A DNA stretch of 64,000 nt, taken from the NCBI RefSeq assembly GCF_900240265.1, contig NZ_LT964739.1, positions 156,561 to 220,560 on the forward strand. The letters run 5' to 3'. Positions 44,501-53,302 of this stretch are shown in pieces; the first letter of the stretch is position 1; each line of letters begins with the position of its first letter. Both the position numbers and the translations under genes were made by a program. The notes under the pieces are model-generated. The model was not told the origin of the DNA. It did not search any database and worked only from the letters and a program-made list of their open reading frames with translations. Source of the stretch: Galactobacillus timonensis. Lineage in GTDB: Bacteria > Bacillota_I > Bacilli_A > Erysipelotrichales > Erysipelotrichaceae.

Positions 44501-45465
44501 AATCCCCCATTCTTGTTGCTGCGAATTGCAAGAATAAAAGCACAGGATTTCGGCTCTGTTTCATCTTTTATTGCAAGAATGATTCTTGCAATTACTTTTC
44601 CTGTCTGATCCCGAAAACTGATCATTGCACCATCAATTCCAATTATGGAATAAGCAGATGCATATGTTTTAGCTTCTCCACTGGTCTTCCAGCGAGGGCA
44701 ATGGATTGACATCTCAATTTCGCCTCTGCAATCTTCAAAAGCATTTGCATCGACTGATTCACAGCCATCAGGAATTACAATTTTATCCTTTTTGGTGTCA
44801 GAGGTAAGCACCCGTTTCCCCTGCATCAGTACTCCTGATTCACCTGTAAGTCCATCGCATTTCTGAAAAGCATCTTGGCCTATTTTCAAGGAATCCAGCG
44901 CAGGACCGGTGATTTTCTTAAGATCATGACAGTAGCTAAAAGCACCACTTCCTATTTCATCAAGACTGTCTGGAAGATTGATAGACTCCAGACCGCTGAA
45001 AGAAAAGGTGTCTGCTTCAATCTTTTTAACGCCATCTGGAATCACGATTGTTTTTAAAGCAATGCAGCCTGAAAATGCGTCTGCACCGATTTTCTGCAGA
45101 TGTCTGGGAAGATGTATCTCTCTGAGTTTTTCACAAAGCTGGAATGCGCCGGGCATAACAGTTGTTACTGTTTCCGGCAGCTGGATCTGTTCAATGATGG
45201 TATCGGAAAAAGCACCACGACCGATTATTTCTGTTCCTTCCTGGATAATCACTTCCTGGATTGAATTATATCCTTCAAGAAGACCATCCGGAATCTTCTT
45301 TAAGCTTGCTGGAAATACAATTTTTTTAATATGCTCATTTTCACAATTCTGAAACACATCGGAGCCAATGGAGATAACTCCTTCAGGAATAATTACAGTA
45401 TCACTATCACCGTTATATTCTTTCAGGCATCCTGAACGATCTATTACAAAATCTTTGTTGTCCAT
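41593..45465 (-). CDS. Giant LRR_5 (BspA-like) protein with BRCT-like domain
   Basis: 1290 residues, no signal peptide, so cytoplasmic. LRR_5 repeats of the BspA type (GAFSxCxxLxxIxIPxxVxxI) fill about 15-260, 480-560, 645-760 and 985-1260. A helical segment near 370-430 ends EVTAMLLDYKKEHF, like the ends of the DUF4132 proteins upstream. A BRCT-like domain lies at about 862-950: FFVMEFLEMDKKDREM, SAGGIIENRFGKDVDYLIIP, KHVAIIKASECLKHAD. It starts 15 bases after the MoxR stop, with GAAGGAAGG upstream. Likely a binding or recognition partner of the ATPase. Intracellular BspA-LRR proteins of this size are unusual. Confidence 0.8.
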   Translation of the reverse strand: MDNKDFVIDRSGCLKEYNGDSDTVIIPEGVISIGSDVFQNCENEHIKKIVFPASLKKIPDGLLEGYNSIQEVIIQEGTEIIGRGAFSDTIIEQIQLPETVTTVMPGAFQLCEKLREIHLPRHLQKIGADAFSGCIALKTIVIPDGVKKIEADTFSFSGLESINLPDSLDEIGSGAFSYCHDLKKITGPALDSLKIGQDAFQKCDGLTGESGVLMQGKRVLTSDTKKDKIVIPDGCESVDANAFEDCRGEIEMSIHCPRWKTSGEAKTYASAYSIIGIDGAMISFRDQTGKVIARIILAIKDETEPKSCAFILAIRSNKNGGFDFAGYDSMFTVISKPENKLRMAAVRMQYPYMLSDEFRNLYLSYLKRYSVKAGMLAIERKDISLLGFLCDLAIFNEKAAEQLTTYASEHEMLEVTAMLLDYKKEHFKTSSMPSLGKMDDKSSKRSMKVSDWRKIYDFKYKNGCVLITGYHGNDSVVTFPEKIGDKYVIGIGNYASYSFYVDSSVSKIIVPGWFSILEPYSLGHIYHTVEIDIQEGITELNLDAFLPDEHSEGFTVKLPESLSHPTGNFGEFKETNWQLIADSPAEKYFKEHHYRYSLTKPYTPEENIKKAEEIRKKIAVAQSAASPKHVDPWKKPKAGTHLISRYHGNEENVVFPEQVGGIKINGIAGTAGSAPEYYKHIRTITIPEGYQTIGAKAFSGCENLEYITLPTTIREIGSQAFEGCTHLKELYLAKEISFSGHNTFNGAVINTLVLESPEKKYPSKLFAGAKVTNLLALGNLKSNVRLFDTPPEGIYTNGSFVIYDMHNYKGWYKKKFHTVSDFDASIITDPQLKQRIAQEQKTSQAAANINSVKAETVNSIVFSDSHFFVMEFLEMDKKDREMISLVESRISSAGGIIENRFGKDVDYLIIPDYEFIENAITKKAMHPGKQGKHVAIIKASECLKHADDYFENLFGTDNYRSISNYEFSIYEQKIYLWKYIGKEKEIQVPDRIEGYSVFLRAAFTDNIDICKVELSEGIEEIPECAFARCTELTSIKLNEGLRRIGDNAFDYCTKMTDVSIPSTVEYIGSDVFDGCWSIRSICIPASTDSIHAPLTERDQFVSITVDPANPVYDSRENCNAVIETKTNKLIAGCRNTVIPADVISIGESAFKSCSIQKIEIPEGVIEIGEGAFYGCSSLENISLPSSIRVIHPAAFLASGVKNIVLPEGMTDFDARAFRGCSKLTEITIPDSLKKIDNLNVLADTYNYGGTIVKKVYGSKNSIAKQMADELKCEYIEIKEQPESTAAAEAN

Positions 45466-45480
45466 TCCTATACCTTCCTT

Positions 45481-46992
45481 CTATTTAAGTTCCAGCTGAT
45501 CCAGCTGGCTGATGATTTCTTTCTGCCTGTCATAGAACAGAAGATCTTTATTATGCTCAAAGTATTCCTTGCATCCAAAGTGGCTGATGTAATCAGCAGT
45601 ATAGTAATTTGCTGTAAGTTCTGTTACCAGAATAAGCATCTCCTGCCCACCCTTGAATACTTCTTCTACAAAGTGGAACACATTGGATAATGCTTTCCCG
45701 CATTGATCTGCTTCTGCTTTCAATTCCTTATTTCCTTTGCTGTATTCTTTCTTGATCAGTTTGAATGCTTCAGAACTATTAGACGGCTTATCTTTGACCA
45801 ACTGCTCTTTAATTGCAGACAATGACGCCACGGCACTGTGATAAGCATGCTGCTGATCTGTGGATAAGGAAGATGCCCTTTTTGCTGTCTCAAGCTTTTT
45901 CTTAATGACACCAATGCGCTTTTCAAGCACCTCTGCTGCATCGATGTTTCTGGCAAGATCCTGCTTGGCATCCATCATCTGATGCATTACCTCCAGCTGG
46001 CTCTGCTCTGTGTAATAGACATTTCTTGCTCGAGATGATACTGCATCAATCAGCAGTCCAAGCAGAGACAGTCTTTCATCAAACGGTGCATTTTCTGCAC
46101 GCTGCTTGATCTCATCAGAAGCCTTTCCTTCCATGATCTTATCTACCTGATAATCGGACCTGTATTTGATGAACAAGTCATAGTAGATGGCAAAATCCTT
46201 GGCAATCTTGGGATTCTGAAGATACTGCTTGATCAGATCCTCATTGACAGGAATATTGTTTTTCTCGTAAAGCTTCATCATATCTGAAAGATCTGACCAG
46301 CCTCTTGCGGTTACAAAAGTCTTTCCATCTATGGTTGTCTCTATTTTATAGAAATTCTGCTTTTTGATATCCAGATAGGACGTAATGGAAGGATGAATTC
46401 CTTTCTTATAGGCATATTCCTTCCATACCCCGTAATCCGGTTCTACATCAATTCTTTTCAGACGATCCCATGTGACAATGTCATATTCACGGACAGAGTT
46501 GTTGTATTCAGGCGGGTTTCCGGCTGTTACTACAATCCATCCATCCGGCACACGGTGCCTCCCAAAGACTTTGTACTGCAGGAACTCCAGCATTGCCGGA
46601 GCAAGCGTTTCTGAGACGCAGTTGATTTCATCCAGGAAAAGAATGCCTTCTTTCATTCCCGTGTCTTCCATCATGCCATAGACGCTGGCAATAATTTCAC
46701 TCATAGTGTATTCACTGACACTGTATTCTTTGCCGTTGTAGTTCTTCTTTACAATGAAAGGAAGACCAAGTGCACTTTGTCTTGTATGATGCGTCATGGA
46801 ATAAGAAACAAGACCAACACCAAGTTCAGAAGCAATCTGTTCCATAATGGCAGTCTTTCCAACACCAGGCGGACCCATCAGAAATACCGGACGCTGCTTT
46901 TCAATCGGAATGACATATTCTCCGAATTCATCCTTTGTAAAATACGCCTTCATTGCATTCTTGATTTCCTGTTTGGCCTGCTTGATGTTCAT
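45481..46992 (-). CDS. MoxR-type AAA ATPase
   Basis: 503 residues. Walker A MGPPGVGKTAIMEQIASEL (about 39-57), Walker B GILFLDEINCVSETLAPAML (about 115-134), sensor 1 WIVVTAGNPPEYNNSVREYD and arginine region VTWDRLKRIDVEPDY. The C-terminal half (about 230-503) is a long helical extension with a coiled coil (DAAEVLEKRIGVIKKKLETA). It resembles the YehL branch of MoxR ATPases, which work as remodelling chaperones with a VWA partner. It overlaps the VWA gene by 4 bp (ATGA), so the two are coupled. Confidence 0.92.
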   Translation of the reverse strand: MNIKQAKQEIKNAMKAYFTKDEFGEYVIPIEKQRPVFLMGPPGVGKTAIMEQIASELGVGLVSYSMTHHTRQSALGLPFIVKKNYNGKEYSVSEYTMSEIIASVYGMMEDTGMKEGILFLDEINCVSETLAPAMLEFLQYKVFGRHRVPDGWIVVTAGNPPEYNNSVREYDIVTWDRLKRIDVEPDYGVWKEYAYKKGIHPSITSYLDIKKQNFYKIETTIDGKTFVTARGWSDLSDMMKLYEKNNIPVNEDLIKQYLQNPKIAKDFAIYYDLFIKYRSDYQVDKIMEGKASDEIKQRAENAPFDERLSLLGLLIDAVSSRARNVYYTEQSQLEVMHQMMDAKQDLARNIDAAEVLEKRIGVIKKKLETAKRASSLSTDQQHAYHSAVASLSAIKEQLVKDKPSNSSEAFKLIKKEYSKGNKELKAEADQCGKALSNVFHFVEEVFKGGQEMLILVTELTANYYTADYISHFGCKEYFEHNKDLLFYDRQKEIISQLDQLELK

Positions 46993-48407
46993 ATGATTCT
47001 GTTCCTTTCCTTTAATTCATCCGGTCTTAATACAAGCTTGATTGCCCAGTCCGGAACTTCAACATCATCAATTCCTTCATTCAAAAATACGAATGCTGTT
47101 TCATAATCCGGCTTGGATTCCGGATACCATCCATATCCATCTGTAAAATAAATCAGTCCTTTGAGATTAGAGAATTCATTTTCTGCAACAAGTTGATTAA
47201 CATAAGCGAATACCGGTCTGAAATCTGTTCCACCCATTCCATGGAGCTTCATAGTTTTCAAGTACTGATCAAATTCTTCCTGTGATGTAATCTTTGCGTC
47301 TTCCGTGATCTCTGCATCGCACTGGATGATATGAATATTGATTTTAGAGAAGAAGCTCTCGGTGCTTTTGAGAATATTGTATGTCTTCTGCACGAAAGCC
47401 TGCACAAGATCTCCTGAGGTTGATCCTGAGGTATCAATGGCTATGACAAATTCACGGATACGCTTTACTTCACGATACTCAAGCGGTTCAATCAATGGCA
47501 TGTTCCCATACATCTTCATACCATAGGTATAGAAGATGTAATCAAACTCATCCGGATCAAGCTTCATTACTTCCCCGCACACTGCAAACTTTTTTAGAAA
47601 AGAAGTGTAATCATATTTTTCACGGTTTACTTCTTTGAGGTTCTGCACAAGATCATAGGATTCTGATCCCTGCATTCTTTCCTTCTGAAAGGTTTCCATA
47701 TCCGTCTGCATTCTTTCAGAGATTTTCTTCCATTCCTCTTCCTGCCTGAGATTGGAAAAATATGATGTTTCTCTTTTCCCGTGAGAATTCTTTCCGGAAC
47801 TGCTGCTGTTTCCGGATACACTTCTATTGCCTCCGCCTCCTGTTATTTCTATTTTCTTTTCGTCACTCATGTACCAGATCAGATGATCATCTGCCTGAAA
47901 GAGAGGTGCATATTTTTGGGCATAAGCATCATCATAGTTCTGATCAAGAAAATAGGCGTAGATCACTTCTGCAGTCATGTACTTCACTTTTTTACGAAGC
48001 TGATTCAGATAGGATTCCTGCTTCATCTGACGTGAAGAACGTGTGCTTGATAAAGAAAGACCATTGATGATATTTTCTACTGCAATGTCACAGGAAAAAT
48101 TCCACAATGGCTGATTGATCAATGTATGCACATACATGTGCCGGAATATGCAATGAAAAACCATATGCAGATAATCCCGATTGACTGCTTCTTTCTCTTT
48201 TCTGAATATTCTGAGGACATAGCGTGGATCATAAATAAAGTAATGACCATCTGTGCATAACGTTCCGGGATATTCTTTAAATTCAAACTGGCTTAATGCC
48301 ATATCCAGAAAGCGAAGATTCACTAAAAGAGTGTTCCTGGACAGCTTTAAAACTTCTGCTGCCAGAGATCTGATCTGATTGATTTTATCTTCGCTTTTTA
48401 TTTCCAT
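46989..48407 (-). CDS. VWA-domain protein (DUF2201/YehP-like), MoxR partner
   Basis: 472 residues. The N-terminal helical part (about 1-170) carries MVFHCIFRHMYVHTLI, a degenerate metallopeptidase-like stretch as in DUF2201. A Gly/Ser linker follows (near 190-215, GGGGNRSVSGNSSSSGKN). The VWA domain starts EFVIAIDTSGSTSGDLVQAF (about 320-340) with the MIDAS DxSxS, followed by GMGGTDFRPVFAYV (T) and LIYFTDGYGWYP (D). MIDAS residues are intact, so it should bind a metal and a partner. It starts 13 bases after the DUF4132 remnant, with AAAGGAAC upstream. Confidence 0.88.
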   Translation of the reverse strand: MEIKSEDKINQIRSLAAEVLKLSRNTLLVNLRFLDMALSQFEFKEYPGTLCTDGHYFIYDPRYVLRIFRKEKEAVNRDYLHMVFHCIFRHMYVHTLINQPLWNFSCDIAVENIINGLSLSSTRSSRQMKQESYLNQLRKKVKYMTAEVIYAYFLDQNYDDAYAQKYAPLFQADDHLIWYMSDEKKIEITGGGGNRSVSGNSSSSGKNSHGKRETSYFSNLRQEEEWKKISERMQTDMETFQKERMQGSESYDLVQNLKEVNREKYDYTSFLKKFAVCGEVMKLDPDEFDYIFYTYGMKMYGNMPLIEPLEYREVKRIREFVIAIDTSGSTSGDLVQAFVQKTYNILKSTESFFSKINIHIIQCDAEITEDAKITSQEEFDQYLKTMKLHGMGGTDFRPVFAYVNQLVAENEFSNLKGLIYFTDGYGWYPESKPDYETAFVFLNEGIDDVEVPDWAIKLVLRPDELKERNRII

Positions 48408-48420
48408 GTAATATGTTCCT

Positions 48421-49175
48421 TTACCAGTTCAGCGTGAAATCACTCATCGGATCGAATTGTGAGAATTGCTGATTTTTATAATTCAGAAGAAGAGCAAGAA
48501 CATTAACTGCATGCACTTTTTCGGCTTCTGAAATAAACATATTGATCTGAGCAAATGTAAAACAGGGAAACTGATCAGCAAGCGTTACATCATCATTATG
48601 CACTCTTTCCAAGGCAGTGATGTGGTCCAGATAAGCAAGCTGATGATTTGCTCTTCGGGTATACTCTTCTTTCACACCAACCGATGCTATGTTAAATCGA
48701 TCAGTTGGATTGATCAGGTGCTTGTATCCCCAGTTAACACGATTGATTTCTATATTAAGATCAGAAAATGTGATTGAAATTTCATTGTGAAAATCACTGT
48801 CTGTTACTGTTATGCCAATCCTTTCCTGTCCAAGAAATCTGTAATATGGAATTTTACAATCAACATATCTGTCGGATCTCACATCTGCAGGATTGATAAC
48901 CGGCTCCCATATCTGCAGAAATGGCTGTTTCAAGGAATGGGCAGTAAAATATTTCAGCCATTCTTCCAAATCATTTGACATCATTTCCAGTGGATGAGCA
49001 ATCTTTACTGACGCATCATTAAGTACATACGACTTTTCATGACTGTCAATAAAACCTTCTGAATCCATTGTAAAAGTCGAATTGCCCTGCGACCACACAA
49101 TCAGCATTTCCGCATGTTTCAGTACGGGATTGTTAAAATAAATCTCTTTCCAAGCTGAAACAGTTTTTTCCTTTC
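48421..49175 (-). pseudogene. DUF4132 protein, C-terminal remnant (third copy)
   Basis: The open frame enters from the IS1595 boundary: RKEKTVSAWKEIYFNNPVLK, HAEMLIVWSQGNSTFTM, AHPLEMMSNDLEEWLKYFTA, QPFLQIWEPVINPADVRSDR and ends LLLNYKNQQFSQFDPMSDFT then LNW. The first in-frame ATG is at 49107. It matches the last 250 or so residues of the two intact DUF4132 proteins. The N-terminal LRR and middle regions are gone, and the sequence beyond the IS does not contain them. The VWA gene follows after 13 bases. Confidence 0.87.
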
Positions 49176-50344
49176 GCTAAGTTAAACGAGATTTGATGCC
49201 ACCTCATTGAAATAGCTTTAAAAAGACGTCATGTACACATGCTTTAATTTTTCACGGGTAACGTTGTACTTCACTTCCTTCAGTTTCCTGACAATCAGCT
49301 CTGTAATCTCGTTGTCAACCATACCCAAAAATCTCCGCTTGATGACAAACAGCGCCAGATAACGATCAAGGTAATACGATGCGACGCCTCGATAAAAGGC
49401 ATAGATCTTCTTGATCATGGAATGGATGCAGTTGACGGTATTCAGATGCTCAACTTTGTTGTAGCTCGCATAGCTTTCAGATGACGAATGTCGCATTCGG
49501 TTTTCTTCGCCAGATCGTCGTAAATATGCGAGCCATCTACGTACATCTCTGATTTGCATTCGATTTCATCTTCGAATCCTTCATCAATATCCTCTGCTGA
49601 TGGCCTCCCTGTTTCCGCTGTCTTATACACTTCATGGCCATTACGATCGGAAGATGTGACGATACAGACCTGCTCATGGGAAATTCCTCTGTAATGGCTG
49701 GATTCGCCTCTTCTGCGAACTTCCCGTTTGATTGACCTGGCTCCTTTCTGAGACTCAAGCACATACGTCTCATCTATTTCCACGGTACCTCCCAGCTTTT
49801 CTGTTTCTTCCCCCAGAGCTTTTTCAAGGAAACAGAGAAATTTATGGCGGTTCTCAAATACACACTGTATGGACCGGTTGAGTCTGCCTGCGGTTTTCTT
49901 CATCGGTACGCAGAGAATCGCATCCTTGCAGATCTCAACGAATTCCTCCTGTGTGATCTTGAGGTTTTGCGTCATGGTTCCGGAATCATACACAAAGCGT
50001 TTGCCACAGGATCTGCAGCGGTAGATCTGCTTTGTGGCATAGGGATTGCCGGTACGTTTTCCACCCGTATGCTTAATGTGCTCAATTCCTGCTTTTGTAA
50101 ATCCGTCGGCACAATGGCATTTAGGACATACCTCCGGCTCGGTCCCGGCAAGCTGAGCATTCAGATTCGCCATGTCATTGACGACACGGATGACGCGATC
50201 CTGCTGGGAATCAGTGAGGCTGAAAAACTTACAAAGAACATCGGGAACTCTCATTGTTGTCCTCCATTTTTATGGCTTCTAATGACAGTTTCCTACTTGA
50301 GGGTTACAAAAACGTACAGTGAACCAAATCTTGTTTAATTTAGC
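49176..50344 (-). mobile_element. IS1595-family element, copy 1
   Basis: Inverted ends GCTAAGTTAAACGAGATTTG (left) and GCTAAATTAAACAAGATTTG (right, reverse complement). The left end is shared with copy 2 at 63415. No 8-bp target duplication is seen (TTCCTTTC against GTAAAGTT), and the gene on its left side lost its 5' part. The element therefore marks a deletion rather than a clean insertion. Confidence 0.85.
49218..50254 (-). pseudogene. IS1595-family transposase, frameshifted
   Basis: Starts MRVPDVLCKFFSLTDSQQDR at 50254. A zinc-finger N-terminus (EVCPKCHCADGF, YRCRSCGKRFVY) is followed by the ISXO2-type DDE core (GGTVEIDETYVLESQKGARS, MYVDGSHIYDDLAKK). Near 49474 one C is missing compared with copy 2, so ECDIRHLKGYASYNK becomes AMRATTKLSI. 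The C-terminal part (KVEHLNTVNCIHSMIKKIYA) continues in another frame to 49218. Probably inactive. Confidence 0.9.
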
Positions 50345-50412
50345 GTAAAGTTTTACTGCTGGAGATCAATCAATATTGATGGCATCTTTGCTTACTTAGT
50401 TCATATTGCCAG

Positions 50413-53253
50413 CTACCAGTTCAGTTCAAATTCATCCAACGGATCTGAAGTTCCGTATTTCTGATTCTTATATTCAAGCAGAACTGCTGATGCATTGACG
50501 CATTTGTTTTCACCTGCATATTTGATGAATTCATTGATTTGAGGAAGCGTAAATTCATTAAGTATCGGTTTAAAGCTAGCATCATCTTTATGGATCAAAT
50601 CGTAAACAGCTATTTTGTCAAAATAAGCTATAAGATGATTGACCTTTCGGGTAAATTTTGAAAATTTGAATGAGTCAATGCTGAATTTATCTTTTATGCT
50701 GTAATTCCAATCCAATCTGGTAATCCGGACATTACAGTCATCAAAGGTTATTTCGATATTTCCTGACTGTTTTTCTGCGTGTATGCCATTTTTTTCCTGA
50801 TTGGCAAATCGATAATATGGAATTGATAAATCTGAGTAGCGATCTGCTTTAATCACTGAAGGATCACATACAGGCTCCCAGATCTGAAGGAATGGCTGCT
50901 TTAACTGATGAGAAGTAAAATATGTTTTCCATGCATTCAGATCAACTGGCTTCATCTCAGTTGGATAAGCTACAGCGACAGGCTCTTCTGCAATTTCATA
51001 AGATTTTTCATCAGAAGTTACAGCACCATGATCAGTTACTGTAAACGTTGCTTCACTCTGTTTCCATACGATTAAACGTGCTAAGTGATTCAAAACAGGA
51101 TTGTCAAGATATGTTTTAGCCCAGCTTTCTGGTGTTCTTTCGCTTCCACTGAGAAAATCCTTGAAAAGTGCATCGGACCTGTACTTATATATATCTTTTA
51201 CTGCTTTCTTTAATTTTGCAAAATCAGCTGCTGCATCAGCATATTTCAGTGGATCTGCACCTTTTTTGGGGAGTGATTTAGCGGTTTTGCCATTCGGAAG
51301 TTCTATAATGAAACTTAAATCATTCTTCAGGAATGCGACAACTTTCTGATTACCAAGATCGTACTCTTTGCGATCATCCACATTCAAGCCTGTATCCGAT
51401 ATCATATCGCGCAGTTCATCAACACTTTTATTCCTGGCTTCTGCATATTTATCAAGTTCATTGTATTTATCCGCAAACATAATTGCAGAACGTGTATCGC
51501 TCTCACGCACTGCTTCACGGAATACAATCATCGCACGGGAATTTCTTCCGCTGGAGTGAGTCGCAAGCTTTGGAGCGGCAGCGCACATTTTTTTCATCAG
51601 ATCCTCATCAGCATACCTGCAAAGCGGATAAGCCAGATAGCACTGCTTGATTCCTGCGAATCCATTGCAGATATACTTATCAGCCAGATCATTCAGGGCC
51701 TTGTGGAAACATTCATGATCCAGAAGCTTTATAACTGAGCTGGCACTCCGATCAGTACATAAAAGCCATTCCAGCACATAATAATCAAGCTTATTTCCTT
51801 TGCTGTCATATAGCTCAGGCAGATCAGAAGGTCTTAACAGGAATTTTGAATAAAGCTTTTTACCAAGTTTTTCCAGATCGATCTTTTCTGACTTCATTCG
51901 ATCAAGAACCATATTTTCAACTATATTGGTCTGTCCCTTAAGTTCTTCTTCACTATAAAATTTTTCTTTCAATGCCCTGTTTTCATTAAAGCGTTTCTTT
52001 AATGAGCCATCTGTATCATGCTTTATTATTAATTCGTATGCATCTTTTACATAATCATCAGATAGCTTTTTATAATAAGTTTCCAGATACCACATCAATC
52101 CTTCAAGATGACTTCTGCCGGGATCTTCCGATATTTTTTCAAAAATCTTCTGTCCTAAAGGAACGATGTCACCAGAACCGATACACTTTTTAAAAAAACT
52201 CTTAAACTGGAATTTATCATTCATCAATTTAACATAAGTATCTGCTTGCTGTTCCAGACTCAGTGATTGCCATATTTTCTTATCTGCTAAAATACATGTT
52301 TTTATATCTGCATCACTCAGCATGTCAAGAAAATCGGATACAAATGGAACCAGCTTACTGGGTAAATACAAAAAATTATTTTCTGCCAGGCTTACTCCAT
52401 CATGAATATCAACTGGCATATCACATCCATATAGTTCAAATTTCTCTATGCCACTGCACCAATTAACTAAATTTTTTCCTAGTTTTACATTTTTTCCTTG
52501 AATTATAACTGTTTTTAAATTGTTGCAGCCGCTAAAAGCATAATCCCCAATTATCTTCACTGATTCCGGAATGATGATTTCCGTGATTAGGTGATTCTCA
52601 TAAAAAGCATGGTCCTTAATTGCAGAAACACCTTCTGGTATTTCAACTTTTGGATTAATGCCTAAATACTTTACTACTGCATTATTACGAATGATAAGAC
52701 CGCTTTCATCTTTATGCACTGTACATCCCAGCAAACAATCAGAACTGACAAATACTTTTGAAAAATCAAAATCATAATCCGTCTTTATTTGAATCTCCCC
52801 ATTATTTGCGAAAGCGCGGCTTCCGATTGTTTTTACTGAACCAGGTATATAGATGCTGCTGATTCCCTTATCTTCAAATGCTGTTGACTGGATATCTGTT
52901 ACACCATCTGGTATTCGTACATCGACATTATCTCCAAAATATTCAATTAGATGATTATTTATTATTACAAATCCATTTTCATCAGCCAGTTTGCTGCACC
53001 CACTAAATGCTCCGTCCATTATGCGAGCAGACAGATTTGGAAGAACTACGCTTTGCAAAGATATACTGTTTTCAAATGCATGAAAACCTATTAATTTCAA
53101 GCTGGCAGGAAATAGTACAGAAGTTATATTGCTGTTTTTAAATGCGTCCGATGCTACAATTACAATTCCTTCCGGTACATTTATACATGTTGAATTTCCA
53201 TGATAACCTGTGAGAATTTTTCCGGTTTTATCTGTTTCAAAATCACTTGTCAT
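50413..53253 (-). CDS. LRR_5-DUF4132 protein, copy 2
   Basis: 946 residues, no signal peptide. BspA-type LRRs cover about 1-290 (NSNITSVLFPASLKLIGFHA, FSGCNNLKTVIIQGKNV). A helical middle region with HEAT-like character follows (about 300-690). The DUF4132 domain (about 700-946) has LARLIVWKQSEATFTV, VAYPTEMKPVDLNAWKTYFT, QPFLQIWEPVCD and DRYSDLSIPYYRFAN, and ends LLEYKNQKYGTSDPLDEFEL then NW. DUF4132 is known from MolR/YehI, encoded near the YehL MoxR and YehP VWA genes in Escherichia coli. It begins 50 bases after copy 1. I infer a client or effector of the MoxR-VWA pair. Confidence 0.85.
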   Translation of the reverse strand: MTSDFETDKTGKILTGYHGNSTCINVPEGIVIVASDAFKNSNITSVLFPASLKLIGFHAFENSISLQSVVLPNLSARIMDGAFSGCSKLADENGFVIINNHLIEYFGDNVDVRIPDGVTDIQSTAFEDKGISSIYIPGSVKTIGSRAFANNGEIQIKTDYDFDFSKVFVSSDCLLGCTVHKDESGLIIRNNAVVKYLGINPKVEIPEGVSAIKDHAFYENHLITEIIIPESVKIIGDYAFSGCNNLKTVIIQGKNVKLGKNLVNWCSGIEKFELYGCDMPVDIHDGVSLAENNFLYLPSKLVPFVSDFLDMLSDADIKTCILADKKIWQSLSLEQQADTYVKLMNDKFQFKSFFKKCIGSGDIVPLGQKIFEKISEDPGRSHLEGLMWYLETYYKKLSDDYVKDAYELIIKHDTDGSLKKRFNENRALKEKFYSEEELKGQTNIVENMVLDRMKSEKIDLEKLGKKLYSKFLLRPSDLPELYDSKGNKLDYYVLEWLLCTDRSASSVIKLLDHECFHKALNDLADKYICNGFAGIKQCYLAYPLCRYADEDLMKKMCAAAPKLATHSSGRNSRAMIVFREAVRESDTRSAIMFADKYNELDKYAEARNKSVDELRDMISDTGLNVDDRKEYDLGNQKVVAFLKNDLSFIIELPNGKTAKSLPKKGADPLKYADAAADFAKLKKAVKDIYKYRSDALFKDFLSGSERTPESWAKTYLDNPVLNHLARLIVWKQSEATFTVTDHGAVTSDEKSYEIAEEPVAVAYPTEMKPVDLNAWKTYFTSHQLKQPFLQIWEPVCDPSVIKADRYSDLSIPYYRFANQEKNGIHAEKQSGNIEITFDDCNVRITRLDWNYSIKDKFSIDSFKFSKFTRKVNHLIAYFDKIAVYDLIHKDDASFKPILNEFTLPQINEFIKYAGENKCVNASAVLLEYKNQKYGTSDPLDEFELNW

Positions 53254-53302
53254 ATCTAAACATTTCTTTCTTTTGCTGTTTAATGCTAGTTATAATCTTT
53301 GC

